A DNA stretch of 64,000 nucleotides from Manduca sexta (Eukaryota > Arthropoda > Insecta > Lepidoptera > Sphingidae), in assembly GCF_014839805.1 (NCBI RefSeq), contig NC_051131.1, positions 9,660,913-9,724,912 on the forward strand. Reading direction: 5' to 3'. Made by a program: the position numbers and the translations under genes. The notes beneath the pieces were generated by a model. It worked only from the letters and a program-made list of their open reading frames with translations, ran no database searches and was not told where the DNA came from. Below, piece by piece: positions 23,601 through 37,380 of this stretch (its first letter is position 1; the number at the start of each line of letters is the position of its first letter).

Positions 23601-26210
23601 CTAACTTAAAAACAATGTTCGGAAATGTTTGTGCCTTGCTGATATAATATTTAATATTTTACTTAATGAAAACATTCACTAGGTTAAAGTTTAGAAAAGT
23701 TTTCCATATCTCTAATCTCTCTCAGAGACTCAGACTGATAAATGTTTCTATCGTGCAATTAAACAATATAGAACGTACAAATCGTAAACATATCGGCTAA
23801 ATACATGGTAACCAACGCAGCTGATGCCCTAATATTATAATGATAATAAGTGTCCACATTAAGGCTCTAAATAAAACCGTAAAGTATTGGAAAGCAATTT
23901 GAAACCCTACTAAACCTTTGTTTCGGCTAGAGAGTGGGGGTCTTAAAAATATCCGGTCGAGAAAATAAATAACAAAAGCCATTTTATCTGACAGGACCTT
24001 GTTTGAAATCATAACAAATAGCCTTTTAGAAAACCACATCCCATCCCAAAGTGTCCTACAAAAAGGGGTTCGTAAACACATTACAAATCTTCGCGGCGGC
24101 ATCGCGCAGTTAAGAGTGCTGTCAATGAAATCCCTTCGTTCTCAGACTATTCGTTATGTGTCTTAATGGATTACATGGAATAAAGTAGGCATCGACAAAA
24201 CAAAAGGCCCTGTTCCCCCGAAAATCTCTGACCGCATAGTTTGCGGACTAAAACTAAATTTATTACATTTGACCTTAGTAATTCTTGCTGAAGGTTTTCT
24301 ATCCTAAATGTGTAATGGCCAGTTACGGCTTTCAAAGGTATAGAAGCCGCGCGCGTTCGTCCGTTGCGGTTTTATACCTAGTTAAATATTTTATGAGTTA
24401 CAAAATACTTGCCTCAAACCGCCCTTGTTTGATTCCCCGCTTGTAATTTAAATAATCGTATTGTTATACAGATTCCCCACCCGTCTTCGCAAATCAATTT
24501 ATTTTAACATTTTTAGCAGATGCTATAGAAATCGTAGTGTTAATTGTATGTTGAACGGCCATGACTCGTCTTATTGTCAGTTATGCAATCTATTAAAATT
24601 AATTAATGGGACAACTTTTTAAGTGCTGTCCAATTTAGCTCGTGCTTGTTACCTTTTGTTTCGATGGCGTTCATGTTTTAATTGCATTCGTTCCATTCTG
24701 CGCGAGTCCACAGTTCAATGCTCATCAAATGTAAATTTATTTGTGCACCGATCAACGCGATTATCCACGAGCCGGCCATTTTGCGACTTATACGAGCCGG
24801 TTCTACTTTGAACTGTGTTCATTTCGCGCCCTTTGAGCACTGGCGCGTTTAGAAACGTTTGATTTCAACTCTTTCGACATGAATAGAGCGAGAGCGTCGC
24901 GCTACGTCCCGCCTTTACATTCAAAAAACAAATGAAGAGCCGTACGAGGAAAAGTTTTTAATTCGCCTAATGCATACGAAGTACCTACCTGTCTTTTCCT
25001 AAGTAAAGTGCACCGTTGTACGGCTTCGCAGCGTCACCGTCTCTACGAGTGTTCTGTCACATCGACTGTTGCATTGTGAGCACTTTATTTCAGCTCCGTC
25101 TTGAATGCATCCCATTTTTCTCAAGGCAAGCTTTTAAAAAAGTACCGTGTTTTGTCTCAAATTGAAAACGCATTAGCGCTCCCATGTATAAAGCGTCTGT
25201 TAAAACATACCCACGCCTTAATTGCGCTAAAGCATTTCGCTCCGATATTTACTTAATATGGATACCTTACATCGGGTAAGAAAATAAAACGGCCGAGATT
25301 TGTCTGTTTGTCTTTGAACCAGATTTACTTTAGCTAATGCCTGTGTTATGTTTGGCTTACTCCTTCGCCCCATTTTCTTTCTATTTGTTTAAGATTGGTA
25401 CTGTCCAATAAAATTTTTCGCTCGATTGTTATGAAGAAATAATCGTTTTAATTGTCCGTGTGCCCGTTAATCAGACGTAATAATTACTTTGATTTCCGTC
25501 TCTCCCAAACGAAACGGGAAACTTAATGAAAAGTCAAGTAAACTCAGTCGAATACAAATTTTAACATTAGTATGCAAGAGTAAAGTTTTTATTCAATATT
25601 ACTTGCAGAGTTTTATCTTGCGTTTCTATTTTTCGCATAAGCAATGCTCGAGTTATTGTTACATTAAATCATTGCGAATGAAATTTTTGCATATTATTTT
25701 AAAGACTGAGTATGTGGCATTTTAAATTTCATTGTAACTCAATATTTGACTCACAATGTTTTGTTATTAAGTTAAAGATAAAATGGATTTAGTATATACA
25801 TATTTGCACAATACTTTATCTGGGTAAGTGGTTTAAAGATCACGTGATGTTAATATAATATGAATTTCAAACATGAAAATGTTTTCTAACACACTCAATA
25901 AAATTACATTTAGGTTCAAAATTGGTTTCTCGGAAAAGCTCCTCTTGTCCACAATTCTGATGTTATTTCGTTGCGTGGTTGTTGAAATATTTACTTCAAC
26001 ATATTTAGTTTAGTATTTTAGTAATAAAAATATTTTACGTTATTCAAATACTTGTACATTAACCTTATTTCCATTATATTATTTGAAGTTTACATTTAAA
26101 TTAAACCTAACTGTATCATTTTGGCTATTGTTGTATTTAAGCGTCTACCTCAAGCCTATCATTTGTTTTGTCGATAAGAATTGACGTTATGTGACTTTGA
26201 CGATACTTTA
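20681..26210 (+). other. Noncoding sequence, probably Rbp6 intron
   Basis: No coding exon is recognised. It contains the candidate recursive splice site at 22339/22340. GC-richer pieces lie near 22540-22760 and 24830-24900. All short frames here look random. Confidence 0.5.
22308..22345 (+). promoter_or_regulatory. Candidate recursive splice site (ratchet point)
   Basis: A T-rich tract ending TTTATTTTTATCATTACAG is joined directly to GTAAGT, giving CAG|GTAAGT with the junction at 22339/22340. This is the zero-length-exon layout known from long Drosophila introns, in which the acceptor is used first and regenerates a donor for the next step. A branch-like CTGAAT lies near 22304. It is on the same strand as the Rbp6 exon and 27.7 kb upstream of it, inside what should be an intron of 50 kb or more. 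Use in vivo is not shown by sequence alone. Confidence 0.6.
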
Positions 26211-26494
26211 CATTGATTCCCAAAGTGGTCCAGAAGCCCCCAGGGGTCCACAATTCGTAAGGAGGAGTCCACAAAAGTGTACTGATTTGATAGTAAAGTA
26301 CTAAAAAGATGGCTTGACTTCAACTATCAATGTAGGCAGATAATATTGATAGAGGCCGCAAAGAAGCACGGTGACCACAACTCCCTGCGATAGCCGGGCG
26401 ATAGTTGTAATGTACTTTCTCTGCGAAACCTTAAAAAGTTCCACCAAAGCAAAATTTGAAAAAGGTCTATGAGAAAAGAGTTTGGGAACATCTG
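26211..26494. mobile_element. Degenerate nonautonomous DNA transposon, 284 bp
   Basis: The left end CATTGATTCCCAAAG and the right end TTTGGGAACATCTG form an imperfect terminal inverted repeat with a TTCCCAAA core. The bases CTTTA occur immediately outside both ends, a possible 5-bp duplication. The inner left part (CCCCCAGGGGTCCAC) and right part (GGTCTATGAGAAAAGAG) resemble hAT-like elements with TTTGGGAACCACTG ends. There is no transposase frame. Superfamily is uncertain because hAT would give 8 bp. Confidence 0.5.
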
Positions 26495-26784
26495 CTTTAT
26501 AATGTACCTATACATTATTTACAGATGAAGCTAAACTATTTTGAGCATCACAATCATTAGATTTCTGCCGTCACACCAAACACCACACGACCCCCGCACC
26601 TAATTTGATATGAATATGAAATTATATGTAAATGTCGGCCAAATATTGCCGTGCAAGTTGTCAACTCGACGGCGGTCGCAATAGACAGCCAACGTTGCAC
26701 CTACTACGTACCGAGTTTATACGCTGCGACTGTTTGAATAAATTGCTTAGATTGCCATTTCAATAACATATATGATACAGTAGT

Positions 26785-27072
26785 CTTTTACTGGTGGTAG
26801 ATATCATATCTAAGAGTTCGCATTACGTTCCACCGCAATATCTATTTCTGAAGCAGCAGTGTGTAGTCACTGTTGTGTTCCACTTTGAAGAACATTGTAG
26901 CCAGTGTACTGGACATAATAAGTCTTAACATCTCATGTCTTAGGATGCCGAGCGCAGTGAAATATGAATCAATGCTTTGTAATTCAAGGTGTTGGAAGGT
27001 GTTTCTAATGTTTGTGGGCGGTCGTAACGCTTACCATCAGGCGAACGGCAAGCTCGTCTCGTCATTCAAAAT
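26785..27072 (+). mobile_element. Lepidopteran interspersed repeat (GGCGGTCGTA...CAAGCTCG type)
   Basis: From about ACTGGTGGTAG, through GAAGCAGCAGTGTGTAG, GAACATTGTAGCCAGTG and TGGACATAATAAGTC, to GGGCGGTCGTAACGCTTACC and CGGCAAGCTCGTCTCGTC, this follows a repeat that recurs throughout lepidopteran sequences. It is diverged and carries no long frame with a domain. I recall it as a dispersed, tail-like repeat but cannot name its superfamily. Limits are approximate. Confidence 0.65.
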
Positions 27073-30000
27073 TTTGTTGCATTTAATAGAGACTAAAGTT
27101 CTTGATTTTCACCCACAACCAAAACCTGGAATTTATTGATTAACAGCCTACCGAAGCTTAGGCTTAAATGGGAAATGATTTCTGGGATAAAATTGGTACG
27201 TGTTGTGGAATATATTATGATGTTAGTTCGACTTGAAGTATCTATTTTTACGGGTATACGTGGCATTTACCAGTAAGCAAGTGACCTGCTTGTCTTTAAA
27301 TTTCGTTTTTAAAAAGGGTACAATTTTAATTAACTATTACAAAAATGTAATTACTAATACCAAAAACCTTACGAAGGCTCATTAGAGGCAGAAAAAAAAT
27401 ACTGATCATGAACGAGTTTCTCCACTATATTTTTTTTTAATTACGAGATTTTCGAGGCACACTTTTGTCTTTAGTTTCCCCGTAGACTTAATTTAAACTA
27501 GGCAAAGTCCTTTTTTACTCTGAAGGCAACTGAATAAAATGAAGCCTGGGTTATTCCTAAACTAACCGGGGACTCATCATTTAGACGGAACAACCACACT
27601 CGATCAATTACTTTCAAGTAGTGTTAAGAAAGAGAATCAGAACAGTTTTGCAAGAACCCAAGCAATTGACGGTATGTATAACGCGAACTGCCGCCGCGGT
27701 AGCAACTAAAGTAATATTATCACCGCACAGAGCTCCTTTTGTTTCAAACTAGAATCTATTTTACGACTCCGATGGCTACGCATGCCCCTCGTGAAATGCT
27801 TTGTCATAAAATTTCTCAGTCAAAGTCAAGGATTTTACAGTTGTACAATGTCGACTTGGTAATGATAGATCGAGAATTCTATAACACAGTCTCAATAATG
27901 ATTTCTTCATTTTGTACTTATTCGGATAAGGTATAAATACAAAATGAATTGTTGTTCTCTTTACTATTAAACAGAACAAAAATAAGTGACTTACAAATAT
28001 ACTTTCGTAATACATTGAAAGTCACGAAATTCTTAATATTTAACAATGGCAAATATAGTAAATAATCCGTTCGCTGCAGCAACTTCTTTTCAAGTGTCTC
28101 AATATTTTCGTGGATTTCTTAACAAACCGACTACAAAGAAATTATCTGTAAACTGTTTTTGCTTTTCCTTTATTCTACGATAGAATGGATTTAAACGCAT
28201 CGTATTCTCAAAGAATATTGACAGATATGATCACTTCTCGATTGGAGCGCAGCCAACGATGTCTAGATTTTCTGTACGATTTGTAACTCGATAGTACTTC
28301 AGCTTCCGTTTAGAATAGATGTGCCATTTTAAAGTGTTGCGTCTCTCTCGTATTCGACATGCGTTTTTGAGATATTTACGACATTATGCACTTCAAGCAT
28401 TCGACTGATATATAGCCGCATAGCAGATTACACAGTAGAATTATTACATTCGATTCTTTAAATGTCGCGGCTTGTTTTTTCGCATGGGTTAGCGCACTAC
28501 TATCATATTCATATGGTCTAGTTTGTTTTAATATTTACGGTCGCGTTACATTGATACGTTTGAATGTTTGTTGGCGGAGCGGCCCAGTGGGCGCGTGGAG
28601 CGAGCCGTGCCACTCGCATCATGTGATTCCTTTTATTTATTTTAATCAAATGTGCTGGTTGTTGTTTTGATGCGGCGAGGTTTGCTGTCGTGGCAGTTTG
28701 CATGCTCCACATTCGTCCATGAAATCCGGTGTACGGACCTGCGGATAGATGAATGCTTTAACATTTTACATATCCGACGAATGAATTCGCTTTCGCGACT
28801 GACGATTTTTCATTTTATTCAGTTATTTGATACATTTTTATTTATACATACCGCCGGGTAGTCTTTGTCGTGTTTGCTGTTGGGAATTGTTACAAAATAA
28901 TAGATTTAACGCACGGGAATAGGTCGTATTCCTGTATGATACTGACATGCGTATTTCATGTTAGTGACGGATTTACGGTGGCATATCTGCGGGTGAGCGA
29001 TTTAATAGCTATCATGAACTAATTCGGTAATACTCTGCGTTGAAAACGTGTTTTGTTTAGAAGCAACTATACAAAACAATAACAATTCTATATTTACATT
29101 GTTTCCCTCGTCTATTCATTTATTTCAAAATGCCGTTTGAATGGAGATATTCTAATTATCCGTGTAAGCGTGCAGGTATTGAACATAGGTGGCGATAAAT
29201 GGAAACTGAACGTTTAAAAATAAAAATACTTCTCTATCTCGAGTTTGCAACCAACAGCGCGTTATAAACCGAGGCAGAGCAAAAAGAAAATCAAACCCAT
29301 TGGCGGAACAATGAAAATCTTCGATGTCATATATCTTTACGTAATTGGCTCGCATTCCTTTGTAATGGGGTTGTGCGTGTACCGAGTTGCGGTCCGATTG
29401 TGCAGATATGAGGCAATCAATGGTTATGAGTCACACGGGTTGCAACGGTGCCCCAGCCGGGTGGTGGGGGACAGTAATCATTTAAAAATGGTGCGCATTC
29501 ACTGTGAAACACATCTCGACGATTGCCGTTTACGTTCTACAATCAGATAGTGCCGCCTCTCTCTCTCATATCGACTTTTTCCACTTCGTTTGTTTCGCCC
29601 GGTTTGGGAAATAGTTTTTGTTTCTGGACTAATCAACGCCCGTACATGACCAGCCGACTAGGTTTTCCATTTATGTTTTCCGAATAAAACATTCCATCGT
29701 GTTTATTGCTATCGATATTTAAGTTATCGGCAACTATTCGTATGAAAAATCTATCGTGCCGTCGGCTAATAAATTTTATGCGAGCTTCACAAGGCTGTCT
29801 AAATTTGTTTATTTGAGGGTATTTATCAAATTTCGTTTGTGCCTACAAATAATTTCGCAAATGTACAGTTTGTACTGAACAGTAATTGTGGTTATGCGGT
29901 GCAAATATCGATTTACATGCCACTGTATAATTCAAGGGTTGAATAATGTATTACCTTTCATTAGCACATTGGCCAGTCCCGGGGCGTATTTGCACATAAA

Positions 30001-32059
30001 TTCGCTTACCCACACCCCGAAGGAAGCCTTACGTGCGAACGATTATCCTTTGAAGCAAAAATATCATACAAATCCCTTTTATTTTTCACATTTATATTGT
30101 TGCCCATAACTCATATGGTGTTTATGAATACTTTCGAACAATGCGTATGTCCTACAAAGAATGTGCTTTTGTAATTTGAAATGCGGGTGTTTCACGAACG
30201 GCGGGCGGCGAGCTTACAGATTGTGTCAAAATTTACTTCGAAATAATTTATGTAAACTTTGTAAGATTCAATTGTCAAAATATTTCACGGAATAGAATAA
30301 ACACATAATACTACATCTACGTGTATATAATAAATAGAATATTTCATTTTATGATATTTAAATTTCAAATACAAACGCATATTTACGTTCCGGCAGTCTT
30401 ATATCTGTAATTTAAATTTGGAACAAAATGTACAAATCATCCGTCCAACAATTTGAACATGAAACACATTTATTTCAAATCACCCGTCAAAAAATCTATT
30501 ATGAAAATGTCCCATAAAATCACTTCAAGTAAATCACAGCAAAAATGTTCCATTCAGATCACGAACACAGTAATGCCGGAGATTAATTACATTACCAATA
30601 TACCCGAACGGAGATCAATCTAATGATTGACAATTATGGATACCTACTTAGCCAATTTTCGCACTCAATGCTCTTTGTCTTTCTTGGAGAATATTATCTG
30701 CCTTTTATTGCACAACCAGGAAATACTATAAAAAATCTGTAAATTAATTTAAATTAAATATTTTTATATTGAATAGAAATTCATTCAAGCATAAAAGAAT
30801 TGAATTATCGATACCGCAATTACTCGTTACATACGATTAAACATCATCAATAGTATTTAGCAACTTGAGCATAAGCATATTCCCTGTCATTATTGACGCT
30901 CTGGTTGCGAGTGCCCTCAAATAAATAATCCCAAGAGGATTGATGTCATACCCTAAGCATTTTCACAGCGAAAAATTTTTGTATGATACTCGAATATTAA
31001 CACATATTTTATATTAATTGTTTATCGTTTTAATGGATCCAAAATTTTTCGCTTCATTGGGTAAATTAATAAATAGTGTTACTTATAATAATGTGAAAAG
31101 TTATTATTACTTGACTAATAAAAGTCAAACACGGTCAAAGAACGATAATTTTCAATAAAGTTAATTTGACTCTGTCCATTTAATCTGATAGTATCGAATT
31201 AGTGCTAGCCGAAACTTCTAGGCCATTTATGACGAACCATTGGCATGCTACAAGTGACACGTGACAAAAAAATAGTTATAGCAAAAAATACCGTCACCAT
31301 TTTTATAACGGAAAAGTTTAATTAAACTATGATTTGGTAACATTCGCTTGTAACTTTTTGACAATTGTATAAGTACTGCCTTACGATCAATGATGCGCAG
31401 TACAAATATTATATCGATCAGAGAAAGATATGTACATATTTCGATTATCAAAAACACAACGGCCATGTCGTCAAATACATCAATTCGTATAATAAAATTA
31501 ATAAAAAATAAAAAAGTCGTTAAAATAATTTAAATAGTTAAAAACGAATATTTCAAAAAGTTCTGCTACTCAGATCCAGACGTTCCAAGTTTAAACTAAA
31601 ACTTATCAGGAGTACAATACCGTCGCCGTCGCCGATACTAATGAAGTTCAATAATTGCGAGCTTAACGCGGCACGCGTGCTATTACCTCAGGAACGGCTC
31701 ACCTCAATCATTTTAATGCTCGTTTAATTATTATTCATTGCGCGGCCAGCCCCTCCGGTCGTCTAGAGTTCTCGATACCTATCTCAATTCGCGATCGTTA
31801 CACCGCAAAAAGCGGTCCTCTTGATTAACGCGAATGAATACAAAGGGTATTAGCTTGATCGATGTATTTACAGAGTCGTTTTAGTTTTAATTAAGCTACA
31901 GTCGACCGTTAAGCCGGACCGCGCAGTAAAATCGACTACACAGCTTGTGCGGTGCGTTAATAAGCCCGCGCGAATTTAACACCGAGCGTGGACCGTAAAT
32001 GAGAATCGCTAATAAATCGGGCATTATAATAAACATTAACGTTATTGTTTCCCGTTAAA

Positions 32060-32230
32060 CGGCCCCCGGGCCGCGCGGCCCCGATCTCCCCCCGCTCCGC
32101 CCCAGGTGCCGCCGCAACAATCCGCTCGGAATTTCAACGACTTCAATTATTGAGTGCCTACGAAAACCGAACCCTTTGGGCTCCTCAAGGGGCCGGACTG
32201 TCCATTTCGCCGGCCGATAATGCCGCACTA
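32060..32230. other. GC-rich patch
   Basis: A CpG- and C-rich block (CCCCCGGGCCGCGCGGCCCC and following) in AT-rich surroundings. Short frames on both strands share it and none resembles a known protein. It could be a regulatory element or an untranslated exon. Confidence 0.3.
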
Positions 32231-33164
32231 CACGCCAGGGCGCCCACGCAGTATAACGCTTTATATCTGTACTGTGAGATGTTTGTTTCAACATCAAATA
32301 GGGACTTTATTAACCAACCAACTCAAAAATGTTTATCCTTAACTTCGGTAATGTAATAACTTGACGGCATTCAATTGAATGCAGGCTTTGAGGTGCGAAA
32401 TATACTTACTCGGCTTGAATATAAAATGACCAAGGATGGAGCGACTTCTTCATTCAATTTAAAGTTCGCATAATTTGCATCAATTGCAAAGCTTGGTGTC
32501 TTTAAATAAGCTTTTTATCCGATACTGTGGAAGCGAATATATCATTTAGATTCTACAATTTAAAATATAATTGTAGATACGGTTAGCGCATATACTTATA
32601 TATATAATTTATTCAATTAAGACTTTATTCTATTTTCCCAACACAAGCACAATAAACATGTGAATCTGATTAAATAGTGATAAGAGTAAAGGCAATCGGA
32701 GAAACCTTCGCTTTCCTTATCAGTAATTGAAGCATTATCGAACCTAAATTGGGCTCCTTGCAAACACGTCACGTTGTCGCTAATCTTGATTCGTAGCGCA
32801 ACCTCGACGTTTAAACGAGAAAACAATACAGGCACCTCGTAAAGAAAAAGAGAAAACAAAAGGAGTGGACGAATCGCTGCACCTATCGGACCGGCTCCGG
32901 GCACACATGCGGCTGACGTCGCCCGGCTTTAAAACGAACTTTGCAATGAAAAACCCCTATTGATAACTCACAGCGAGGTAAGCGAATAAATATTAGAATG
33001 ATGCAATTGTTGGTATTTGCATTCTGACCGCTTTGTGCAAATTCAGTCAGCAGAGCTTTGTGATAAAAGGTTCGCGCGTCCAGTTGTCCATTCATACTAA
33101 ACAGAAGGTTAGCCGCTGGAATTTCACCGACTTTTTTCCGTTTTATGATTGACAGCACACGGGT

Positions 33165-33300
33165 CGTGTTCGGTCGGCCGTAGCGTGTCCAGCGGGCCGT
33201 GATCCGCTACTAAGAGAACCGCCGGTAGATCGGCGGTCCAACGCCGCTCGCCGCCTCCCACCGCCGCCCACCTCCGACGCGACGCTCTCATAAGTTGCAT
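33165..33300. other. GC-rich patch
   Basis: A block rich in CGG and CCGCC words, including the self-complementary CCGGTAGATCGG-type sequence. No splice pair or conserved frame is evident. Confidence 0.3.
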
Positions 33301-36300
33301 TATACAGAGCTCTCTGAATACGCTGATCACATACGAACGCGAACCATCGAACTGTTCACAAAAGTCACCCTCGCGAGAACAAACGTTACAGCGCGGAAAC
33401 ATGCGCCCCTTTACCCTCGTCTAATTACGAAAATGAAATCGCAGCTCTCAATGTGTGCCTAAATGTAGAAAAAAAAATATGTTCATCTCGTTAAAACTTT
33501 CGTCTGCAAATATAAAATTCAATTTCTGAATGAGCGCAAAAAATCTTCCACCTTGTTTTTCGCGTTCATTTTGCATCAACCGACGTAGAATCCTAATTAT
33601 CTTTCCCAGTTAAGCTTAAGTGAATTATTCCAGCCGCCCACAGTGGCGCACAAACAAAACGGCACCGAGTTCGCAACCTCAGTCGAAAATACTAAAACAT
33701 TAAAGAGCATTCCCAGCGTACGTATAATATCCACTAAGTAGTAAGTGTACGCGGCGCATAAGCCGGCTATCTTGGCGGAGGTAACAGAGCTGCGCTTTAG
33801 CCAGCTCAACTTTTAATAACGCCCGCAAAATCATCTAATTAATCTGATTACGGACGGACCGGCACGCCGACGCAACACTCGGCACTAATGCTTACTTCCA
33901 AGCATTAAACAAACTTATTTGTCCCATGTAGTGTGCACGGATTAGTCAGCCGAACCCGGCCCGGCCGCCCTTGTAGAATTACCAAGAGCCCCCTCAAGTC
34001 CCGGATAAATGCTATGGCCCATCACTCTCCCTCCGAATATATAACCTGATTACTTTTTTTTATTTTCCTCCCCGCTCTAAATTAAAAAGAAAATCGTGAT
34101 TCATTTGAAGTGGACAACTGTATTCAGTAGAAAATCTTAAAAGTAAATTGAGGTTTCTATTTGATGTAATAAAAAAAAGGAAAATACTTAGTAATTATAT
34201 ACAAGAACGTGAAAAATATTGAGTTATCCAAAGTTAATCATTAATAAATTTTAAAGTAGTTTTCCTAAAATGCCAGAGTAAGTAAAAACAGTAGCGGCCT
34301 CTGGAAGGTCAGTAATGCAGTAAAAGGCCACTATCAGATTTCATCAAAGTTATGTTTGCGTTCCCTATGCCGTAGCAGTAAGGGTAATTGCGGAGTCTGA
34401 CCGGCCGCTCCTCCAGTCGGACCACGCACACGATGAATGAGATCTGCGACTAATGGAGATCTTATCTGTATTCCGAGATGGAGTAAGGTGGCCGCCTTTA
34501 AGAGTAGAACTACGTAATGTATACAGAGACTTATCTAGCCGAATAGAACGGCCCAGCCCAGGTCATAAATAAGGCCCCGGCTTTGATTTCTGAAGGTGAC
34601 CCTCGTTGTACGTTCTTTGGGGTCGGAGATCGTGAGATCCCTTTTAATAGTTTCCAACGAAATCTAACTTAATTCGCATAATGATCACGTAATCCTTTAA
34701 ACTAATCGAGACCTCTATAAATTATGTACTGATATTAGTATTTCGAGCACTCCATTAGTGTTACTCGTCGACTTGAAAGACCTATTCAATCCGTATAAGT
34801 ATTAATTGCACGACAATCATTCACTTATCCGTTTTATTCTCGAATTAAATATTTAACGCGGCAATTTGTGGCGCTTCCGTTCACACAGCGCGGCACAAAG
34901 AAGGCGACTATTTAGCAAAAGTAATTTTCAAAATTATATTGTTACTTCGTCTTTAGATCTTGTTATAATTATCTCTGGTCTGCTTTAACAAGCGTTTAAT
35001 TTGAGTAGGAAATTAAGCCCCGCTTTACGTTAAATTGTTGTTGATAAGAAGTCAAACGTTACACGTTAAATTATAATTTCATTATCACCATTAAGAAATA
35101 CAATAATTGCTCGTATAATCGTAATAAACCCCTACTAAAATACCGTATACCGGTCTCACTTTTCTCTCGCTTCTCGACGAAACAATAAGAAGACAACGTC
35201 AGATATTATATTGTATGCTTTCAAAAACGTTCAGTGATTTCGATAAAAGGCTAAGCCTATTGGCAACGGTAACCGAGGGATAGAATACAGAAGGAGGTTG
35301 GCTACGTCAGGAGCGAGCAGATAGGCAGCTCGAGCGACACGAATGCGACATTTCAATTTGAGTATATATTATTCATGGTAATGCGTTAAAAGCGGTAGCA
35401 TACAAGTTGCTCAGAACGGGCGGGAAGCGAGTAATCGCCGCGCACGTTCGAACACAGATACGTAATATGTACACTCAATGTTGTGCTTTAAAATTGTCGT
35501 TTCGCGCCATTTGCAGTTGCCGCACCCGGCCCGATGTGCGCTGCTTATAAACTAACTCCACGGAATGTAGCGTTCGATTTTATTTATCGCGTAGGCTTTC
35601 CGTCCACGGACGAAATGTTTGGGGAAAACGCGTTTGAAAACGGACGCGCAGGTTGATACCCATCGTGATATGTTCCCGTTTAATAGAATAGCCAGAAGCG
35701 TATTGACCAGTTACAAACAAGATATATTGAATACCGCGCATAAATCTCGCGCGCCGCTATGGCGCGTAGACTCCAATGGTGCCGCAACATTACCGCCCCG
35801 TAAATGTTCAAATAATTCCTATGCACGCATTCCCAAGCGGATTGGAAAAGTGAAATCTATGTGGCTATGGCCGTAGCGTAAATCTATTAATGTTCTTGGT
35901 CATTTGTTCAACAGCTCAATACAAAAGATTTGTAGCAACGCTTTCACGACTGTTTTACGTTGTACAAATGGATCTATACAAAACGTGCTGCCTACCTTTC
36001 CAGTTTCTGTTAACAATAATACTCTTATTTTTAATAGATTAATTATTTTAATTTAGATGTTTATTAAATGACTACTAGTATAATATGTCGATTTCGTATC
36101 TTTAATGCTTTAGATTGCATTTTAATACCAAGAGACCTACGACTTACGGGTAAGAACTAACACTCAAGTTTCACTCGCGGATAAAATGAGTAACAGTAAA
36201 CAACCTTGCAAAACTTAAACGGCAGTCACTAAAAATTAATCAGAGGACAATCGGTCCTTCAATACGAACGACGTAGTTGAGTGAATTATGTAGTGTGTTT

Positions 36301-37274
36301 AACGGATCGTAGGAACGTGCGCGAGTGTGCGTGAGAGGTCGGACTCAAGTTGCGGCCAACATCTATTATTCATCGGCGAAGACACGGGAACGAAATTTGT
36401 GTAAGTGCGTTGTGATCCAGCCAATCTCGCCATCTTTATTTGATTCGCAATAAATGGATTACGTTGTTCCTGAACCTTGTTATAAGCAGCGTATTTATTA
36501 AAATTTCGATTGTGGGGTTTTATCGTTTAATTGCAATTATTAATAGTAGTTATAATGTCATAATTAAATTGTGATACATATCTGGTATACATGCTTACGA
36601 TATTATCCCCGAAAGTTTTAGCAGAAGGACAACTGGCCCATCCATCATTATTTATATTGCGATGGGATAAATAAGTTTATCAACACATCGTACATAATTA
36701 CACATCGGGAACAATATCCAATTTGGGAAATGTAAATATATTTTTGGAATCGAAAATCTGACACAAATTAGTTATCCGAGCCAAGAATTAAAACTAGTAT
36801 ATATCTAACCAGTATATAGTTAGCTGACACAAAACTTGGAACTATAGTAGAACAGAAATCGTCCATTCGTCTCAACAGTAGACCGTTCTAATACCCACAA
36901 ATTTAATGTCTTCGTCTACAAAGGTTTACTATATGTCAAGCCTACGACCCGAATAAATCGCGGCGGAAAGAGATCTCGGAAAGAACTCAATTCTGGCGAC
37001 ATCATCAAAGTACAAAGGATGCGATGGTAAACATTCGCAAAGGTATCGATTCTTTTACTACAAATGAGGACGATAAAATATTTCAACTCAACCCCTACTA
37101 ACAAAAAACGTAAAATTCAAGAATATTGTGACTGTCATTTATCTTCGTGTTCACGTTGGAGCTTAAGTGTAAAAAATCTAAATTTTCACAACGCGCCGAC
37201 GGAGATCATTAATAAAAATGTCCTATTCACCAAATATTAATATGCTAGACGGGAGAGTTGAGGCCAATCATTCA

Positions 37275-37380
37275 AGCGGGCCGGTTGTTTGCGTTGCGGG
37301 CGCGCGTGCCGCCGTGCGTGCGTACGCATGCAGTGGCGCGGCTGCGGAGCCGCACGGCTGCTGTGATGGATGACGCCCGA
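37275..37380. other. GC-rich patch
   Basis: CpG-dense sequence with alternating GCGCGCGTGCC, GTGCGTGCGTACGC and GGCTGCGGAGCCGC words; the last can form a small stem. It could be an alternative promoter or an enhancer. Nothing confirms either. Confidence 0.3.

Noticed and set aside
36300..36400. Possible first exon ending in GTGTAAGTG
   Set aside because: The donor lacks the usual G before GTAAGT in context, there is no core promoter, and no coding link to Rbp6 can be shown.
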